This document shows, one piece after another, positions 14,498 through 17,773 of a stretch of DNA of 17,773 bases. This DNA comes from Microcaldota archaeon. Its GTDB lineage: Archaea > Micrarchaeota > Micrarchaeia > Micrarchaeales > Micrarchaeaceae. The stretch's first letter is position 1. Each line of letters begins with the position of its first letter. The translations under genes were made by a program, and so were the position numbers. Under the pieces are notes generated by a model. That model worked only from the letters and a program-made list of their open reading frames with translations. It did not search any database and was not told where the DNA came from. The DNA is taken from assembly GCA_021827955.1 (NCBI GenBank), contig JAKATY010000068.1, forward strand, positions 1-17,773. Direction: 5' to 3'.

Positions 14498-15568
14498 TCA
14501 CTTCACAAACAATACAAATGTAATAAATATATTTAATACGGACAAAGGCATGAAATAAAGCCACCCCATCCGCAGAAGCCTGCTTATCCTTACCCTTACC
14601 TCCGTTGCGCGCACGAACATGATTATGAATGAGAGCACGAGCACCTTTATGATGATCCAGGCAAAAGAAGGTAATATAGGCCCGCTGCCTCCGCCCAGGA
14701 AAAGCACAGCGATCAGCAGCGTGCCTACGAACATGCGCGTGTAGTCAAGGAACAGCGCAAGCGCATAGTAAGGCGCACTCACGTCCGTGAGCCATCCAGC
14801 TATAAGCTCGTTGTCCGCTTCCCGCAGGTCAAACGGCGGCCTCTCAAGCTCCGCGAGCATTATGATGAAAAAAAGGACAAAGCCTATAGGCATCAGTATT
14901 GCAAACCACATCCTGCTTTGCGCGGAAACTATCGAGACAAGGCTGTAGCTGTGCGCGAGCATTGCAACTGAAGCTACTATAAGCACGAGAGGCACCTCAT
15001 AGCTCAAGAGCATCAGCACAGACCTTTGCGCGCTTATAGCGCCGAACTTGTTTCCGCTGGTCCATCCGGCAAGGAACAGAAGGAGAGGCATGAAAGAGAT
15101 GAGCATGAAAACGAAAATCAGCGCCACCGAAGAATCGATGCCTACGAAATAATGGCCAAACGGCACAAAGAACAGTATAAGGAAAAACATGGCATATACT
15201 ATGGGGAGTATGAAGGGGAACAGGGCATCGGAATTGTATGGAACGATGTTCTCCTTTGAAAGCAGCTTTATCACGTCTGCCATGTTTTGGAGAAGCCCAT
15301 ACTTTCCTAGATAGGTAGGGCCGTGCCTGGCCTGCATCCTTGCCACGGTCTTTCGTTCAATCCATCCGAACGAATAGGCAAACACCATCGCGATTATCGT
15401 GAGCACTATCGAAAATTCGAGAAGCGCCAGGAAGATCGACACTGGCGCAAGAAATGCCTTTAGGCCAAGGTGAAACAGAAGCGAGTACGTGGTGCTGTAG
15501 AACGATGCCAATGCGCCGTAGGATGCAACAAGGGCCAATATACCACGCTTCTTATTAGGAGAGAACAT
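14498..15568 (-). CDS. nuoH: Complex I subunit H
   Basis: This 356-residue membrane subunit forms the quinone channel with NuoB and NuoD. Motifs are GWIERKTVARMQARHGP (68-84), which faces the peripheral arm; GLLQNMADVIKLLSKE (91-106); SYEVPLVL (189-196); and the acidic loop AELERPPFDLREADNEL (239-255), with Glu residues of the E-channel. About eight helices are apparent. The usual AExNRxPFD reads AELERPPFD, as in several archaeal and hydrogenase-related versions. It is first in the operon. nuoABCD do not precede it: a divergent unrelated gene does. No ribosome site is evident and a weak TTAAAG element lies about 40 nt upstream, so a short leader is possible. Confidence 0.96.
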   Translation of the reverse strand: MFSPNKKRGILALVASYGALASFYSTTYSLLFHLGLKAFLAPVSIFLALLEFSIVLTIIAMVFAYSFGWIERKTVARMQARHGPTYLGKYGLLQNMADVIKLLSKENIVPYNSDALFPFILPIVYAMFFLILFFVPFGHYFVGIDSSVALIFVFMLISFMPLLLFLAGWTSGNKFGAISAQRSVLMLLSYEVPLVLIVASVAMLAHSYSLVSIVSAQSRMWFAILMPIGFVLFFIIMLAELERPPFDLREADNELIAGWLTDVSAPYYALALFLDYTRMFVGTLLIAVLFLGGGSGPILPSFAWIIIKVLVLSFIIMFVRATEVRVRISRLLRMGWLYFMPLSVLNIFITFVLFVK

Positions 15569-15635
15569 TTTTAGTTGTTTTTTGAGCTCAGCTTATGTTT
15601 TGCATCTTTAAGCGCAGAGATATGCAAGAAGAGGA
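15569..15635. promoter_or_regulatory. Divergent promoter region, nuoH operon / 98-aa gene
   Basis: This is the 67-nt gap between the nuoH ATG and the divergent small gene. CTTTAAGC near 15606-15613 can act as a weak TATA element in both directions, with starts near 15582 (minus) and 15634 (plus). The plus-strand start would make the small gene nearly leaderless. Confidence 0.3.
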
Positions 15636-15932
15636 TTGCGCTGCATTGTGCAAACAGATGGCGAGAGTGTGATAAGCGATTACGCAAAGAAGATACTGCA
15701 GGAGGGAAGCGCAAGGATAAAGGTAAAAAGATCGGGAATGCTGCAGTTTCAGGTCTTCAAAGTGAAGAGAGTAAAGCTGGGGAACGAGGAGTTCGCGGAG
15801 CTTTTCCTTGATAGGGTAATAGACGTGAGCGAGCTGGTCAGGCTTGCAAACGAGGTAGGGTTGCCCGTAGAAGCAGAGAACGGCAGGGCTTTCCCGAACG
15901 GCACCGCGGCAAAGGATTTTGCAGGATTGTGA
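15636..15932 (+). CDS. Unrecognised 98-aa basic protein
   Basis: I do not recognise the family. The protein has no membrane segment or signal peptide. Predicted elements are an N-terminal helix (VISDYAKKILQEG), two basic strands (SARIKVKRSGM, LQFQVFKVKRVKL), a helix (SELVRLANEVGL) and a strand-turn VEAENGRAFPNGT. The alternation and the basic strands would suit a nucleic-acid-binding or small metabolic protein, but this is speculative. The upstream in-frame stop is 9 codons before, and only TTG (used here) or GTG at 15648 or 15669 can start it. It is divergent from nuoH and ends 8 nt from a convergent CxxC protein. Its reading frame is well filled and the antisense frame is implausible, so it is probably real. 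Confidence 0.6.
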   Translation: MRCIVQTDGESVISDYAKKILQEGSARIKVKRSGMLQFQVFKVKRVKLGNEEFAELFLDRVIDVSELVRLANEVGLPVEAENGRAFPNGTAAKDFAGL

Positions 15933-15940
15933 GAGCGAGC

Positions 15941-16108
15941 TTATTTGACCTTTTTCACATGCTCTATCTCGGCGCATGTCTTGCAGAGAGGCACCACATT
16001 ATCTGGAGCGAAAAGGAGGTATCTCCCCGAAGCGGGATTGCCGCACAGCATGCATTTCTCTTCCGCGGCTTCAGCCTGGCCAATCCTGGTCTTCTTTTTG
16101 GAGACCAT
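15941..16108 (-). CDS. 55-aa CxxC/CxxC zinc-binding-like protein
   Basis: Starting at the ATG gives 55 residues; an in-frame GTG 5 codons earlier (16123) is the alternative. GGTG sits just upstream of the ATG and favours it. Two CxxC pairs (CMLC and CKTC) 19 residues apart can bind one zinc as a zinc ribbon or treble clef. The basic N-terminus (VSKKKTRIG) and C-terminus (EHVKKVK) suggest nucleic-acid or ribosome contact. Between the knuckles lies SGRYLLFAPDNVVPL. The promoter region upstream holds phased repeats and is shared with the peptidase gene. I do not recognise a named family. Confidence 0.6.
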   Translation of the reverse strand: MVSKKKTRIGQAEAAEEKCMLCGNPASGRYLLFAPDNVVPLCKTCAEIEHVKKVK

Positions 16109-16146
16109 ATCCACACCATTCACGCCATCGTTTCAAATGCCATAAC

Positions 16147-16186
16147 GATAAATGGCAACCAAACAGGTTAAACGGTGATAAACGGT
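16147..16186. repeat. Three helically phased 10-bp repeats in a divergent promoter
   Basis: GATAAATGGC (16147-16156), GTTAAACGGT (16167-16176) and GATAAACGGT (16177-16186) share a consensus GATAAACGGT at offsets of 20 and 10 bp, that is, on one face of the helix. They overlap the predicted minus-strand start site and lie 40-80 nt upstream of the plus-strand TATA box. This arrangement suits cooperative binding of a regulator. Confidence 0.45.
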
Positions 16187-16196
16187 CGTTGCGCAC

Positions 16197-16206
16197 TTAT
16201 TTATAA
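16197..16206 (-). promoter_or_regulatory. TATA box of the CxxC protein gene
   Basis: On the minus strand this reads TTATAAATAA, with initiation expected near 16175, within the phased repeats. The leader to the ATG would be about 65 nt. Confidence 0.45.
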
Positions 16207-16225
16207 CTTTCCAACGTTTCATATA

Positions 16226-16236
16226 GGTATAAATAA
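16226..16236 (+). promoter_or_regulatory. TATA box of the S66 peptidase gene
   Basis: GGTATAAATAA is a near-consensus archaeal TATA element. Initiation about 25 nt downstream gives a leader of about 50 nt ending in a strong ribosome site (GGGGTGA at 16295-16301). Confidence 0.5.
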
Positions 16237-16307
16237 TTCCTGCGTTTTGTTGCTGTGCTTGCGCTTTGGCGCGTTTTTCATTTTCATGATTCGATTGGGG
16301 TGAGAGC

Positions 16308-17321
16308 ATGCATGAGTCTATAGTAAAACCTAGGGCTTTGAAGCAAGGCGACACAATCAAGATTATCGCGCCTTCTTCTGTGACCGCGGCGCTTTCCAAC
16401 CTGCCGAAGGCGGTAGAATTCCTTTCAAAGAACGGCTTCAAGGTCAGCCTGTCAAGCAGCATGCACAAGATGTCCGCTACCAGATACTTCAGCGCAGGGG
16501 ACCATGTAAGGCTCATGGAGATAGAGGAAGCGTTCAAGGACGACAAGATAGATGGGATACTCGCGCTGAGGGGAGGCGCAGGCGCCGTAGACCTGCTCAA
16601 CAGGATAGACTACGATGTCATAAAAGACCACCCGAAGGTTTTCATAGGATACAGCGACCTTACCTTCCTACAGATGGCTTTCATGAGGAAGACAAACCTG
16701 CTTACGTTCCAGGGCCCTATGCTGGTTGACTTGGCGGAAGAGGACGAGGCAATACTCAAATACAACTGGGAAACGATGATGAGCATAATACAGAAGAAAG
16801 AGATGAAGGTGCTCAAGAATCCGATGGAAAGCAAATGGAGCAAAACGATAACGGAAGGAAAGGCGAAGGGGAGGCTTGTAGGAGGAAACCTTTCCATACT
16901 TGCGCTGCTTGCAAACACGGCGTACATGCCGAGCACAGAAGGCAGCATAGTTTTCATGGAAGATGTAGACATAGAGCCGTGGCAGATAGACAACATGCTT
17001 ACAAGCCTTGTTATAAAAGGCATATTCAGAAAGGCGAATGGGCTTCTCTTTGGCGAGTTCCCGCATTACGGCGTCGAGGAATCGATGGGAGATTCTGCAG
17101 CCAACTACCTGATCAACGACCTGCTCATAGAAGGCTACGTGGAAAGCATAATATCAGACATAATCTACGACATCGTTACAAAAAGGGTCAAGGAGATGCC
17201 GTCGTTCATGGACTTCGTATGCTGCCATGGGAAATACATAACGACCCTTCCAATAGGCGCAAAGGTCGAGATAGACGCGACAAACAGGGAGCTTACCATG
17301 CTGGAAAGCGCCGTGGAGTGA
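16308..17321 (+). CDS. S66-family serine peptidase (LD-carboxypeptidase / MccF-like)
   Basis: The 337-residue length is normal for the S66 family. The N-terminal half contains LKQGDTIKIIAPSS (11-24), IDGILALRGGAGAVDLL (81-97) and the nucleophile elbow FIGYSDLT with Ser116. The second half has RLVGGNLSILALL (189-201), FMEDVDIEPWQIDNML (216-231) with Glu218, and CCHGKYITTLPIGAKVEID with His307. The Ser-Glu-His spacing matches LdcA and MccF enzymes. Between about 265 and 300 there is an insertion-like stretch of acidic and hydrophobic residues. No signal peptide, so cytoplasmic. Relatives cleave L-D peptide bonds in muropeptides or detoxify peptidyl nucleotides such as microcin C; archaea lack murein, so the substrate is unclear. 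The ATG follows GGGGTGA. Confidence 0.92.
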   Translation: MHESIVKPRALKQGDTIKIIAPSSVTAALSNLPKAVEFLSKNGFKVSLSSSMHKMSATRYFSAGDHVRLMEIEEAFKDDKIDGILALRGGAGAVDLLNRIDYDVIKDHPKVFIGYSDLTFLQMAFMRKTNLLTFQGPMLVDLAEEDEAILKYNWETMMSIIQKKEMKVLKNPMESKWSKTITEGKAKGRLVGGNLSILALLANTAYMPSTEGSIVFMEDVDIEPWQIDNMLTSLVIKGIFRKANGLLFGEFPHYGVEESMGDSAANYLINDLLIEGYVESIISDIIYDIVTKRVKEMPSFMDFVCCHGKYITTLPIGAKVEIDATNRELTMLESAVE

Positions 17322-17389
17322 AACGCACGCGCGCTGAGCTGCTTTGCTCTGCCAAGCCGCATCGCATGCAACGCGCACGGATTGCAGCT

Positions 17390-17773
17390 TCACACGAAGT
17401 TTGTAACGTTCAGCGTGCCTACAGCAACAGCGCTCTTGTTTTGGATTGTATAATTAACCACGAATATGTAACTTGTAATGGCGCTGGCTATAGGCACCGA
17501 GATCGAACGGCATGGAACCTCAAACGAAATCGAATTTGAAGGAGACGCGGATTCGTTTACCGTTTCGTTTGTTTCAAGTCCGGGCATATAGCATGATGCC
17601 CTGTTTATGCGCAACGGAGAGGAGAAATTGTTCGCTATAGACACATCGGCCGTGTTGTTGGCGTAGTTGAAGCTTGAGACCTTGCATCCAATCGAGGCGT
17701 TGTTAAGCTCGCACGAGTTCTTCAGCGCGGAAGACCAGGGTTCAGAGCTGGAATTTATCCCCAAGGCGCGTAT
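17390..17773 (-). CDS. C-terminal part of a secreted, sequon-rich surface protein
   Basis: The frame is open to the right edge, so the start lies outside the window. The visible 127 residues are rich in Ser, Asn and Val. They hold eight NxS/T sequons (NSS, NAS, NNT, NFS, NET, NES, NYT, NVT) and four Cys, consistent with an exported, N-glycosylated beta-rich domain. Alternating hydrophobic strands (SYIFVVNYTI, GTLNVTNF) end the protein. The style matches secreted DPANN proteins that carry a class III signal at their missing N-terminus, like the LamG protein in this window. No domain name is assigned. It converges with the S66 peptidase gene across a 68-nt gap. Confidence 0.65.
   Translation of the reverse strand: MRALGINSSSEPWSSALKNSCELNNASIGCKVSSFNYANNTADVSIANNFSSPLRINRASCYMPGLETNETVNESASPSNSISFEVPCRSISVPIASAITSYIFVVNYTIQNKSAVAVGTLNVTNFV

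Noticed and set aside
16835..17539. 234-aa plus-strand frame over the S66 gene and beyond
   Set aside because: It is a +2 frame shadow of the peptidase with Arg/His-rich low-complexity content, and it continues antisense into the surface-protein gene.
1..17773. CRISPR array, IS element, integrase, toxin-antitoxin or phage genes
   Set aside because: No spaced direct repeats, transposase motifs, terminal inverted repeats or attachment-like duplications were seen; most genes are housekeeping.

Overview
The window reads as archaeal chromosome. It encodes SRP54, a DRG/Rbg-type GTPase with a TGS domain, a TATA-binding-protein repeat, a geranylgeranyl-reductase-family flavoprotein and proteasome-fold proteins. 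Starts are preceded by GGTG/GAGG-type ribosome binding sites and AT-rich TATA boxes. A secreted protein carries the signal QSAMEYLMTYGWAILII, which I associate with ARMAN/Micrarchaeota-type DPANN archaea. Genes are small and tightly packed (gaps of 1-40 nt, several convergent pairs), so a Micrarchaeota-like acidophile is my best guess. The lineage is inferred from memory of these families and was not searched.

Left part (1-4800): two tandem paralogous proteasome-fold Ntn-hydrolase-like proteins, the first cut by the window edge, end at a hairpin. A small winged-helix-like protein and a DRG GTPase follow on the minus strand. A short plus-strand transcription unit has its own TATA box and an intrinsic-terminator-like hairpin with T-run; its only obvious product is a 16-residue lysine-rich peptide. 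SRP54 follows on the minus strand, with an inverted repeat in its leader.

Middle (4800-8650): a GT4 glycosyltransferase, a single-repeat ('half') TBP, a geranylgeranyl-reductase-family enzyme (archaeal lipid saturation) and a pilin-like secreted protein with a LamG-type domain.

Right-centre (8647-15568): a minus-strand operon nuoH-I-J-K-L-M-N, the membrane arm of complex I plus the 2x[4Fe-4S] subunit. nuoABCD and the NADH-input genes are not next to it. NuoL, NuoH, NuoI and NuoK keep their key residues. NuoM and NuoN appear to have lost the helix-7 lysine of the proton channel (Asn and Glu at that position).

Right end (15569-17773): an unrecognised 98-aa protein, a 55-60-aa CxxC/CxxC protein, a promoter region with three helically phased repeats, an S66-family LD-carboxypeptidase/MccF-like serine peptidase, and the C-terminal part of a secreted, sequon-rich protein running off the window.

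Most unusual points: the half-TBP, the paralogous Ntn-hydrolase pair with a predicted N-terminal serine nucleophile, the 16-codon basic peptide unit, and the altered antiporter-like subunits. No intergenic stretch exceeds about 300 bases, and I saw no tRNA, rRNA, CRISPR array, IS element or integrase.
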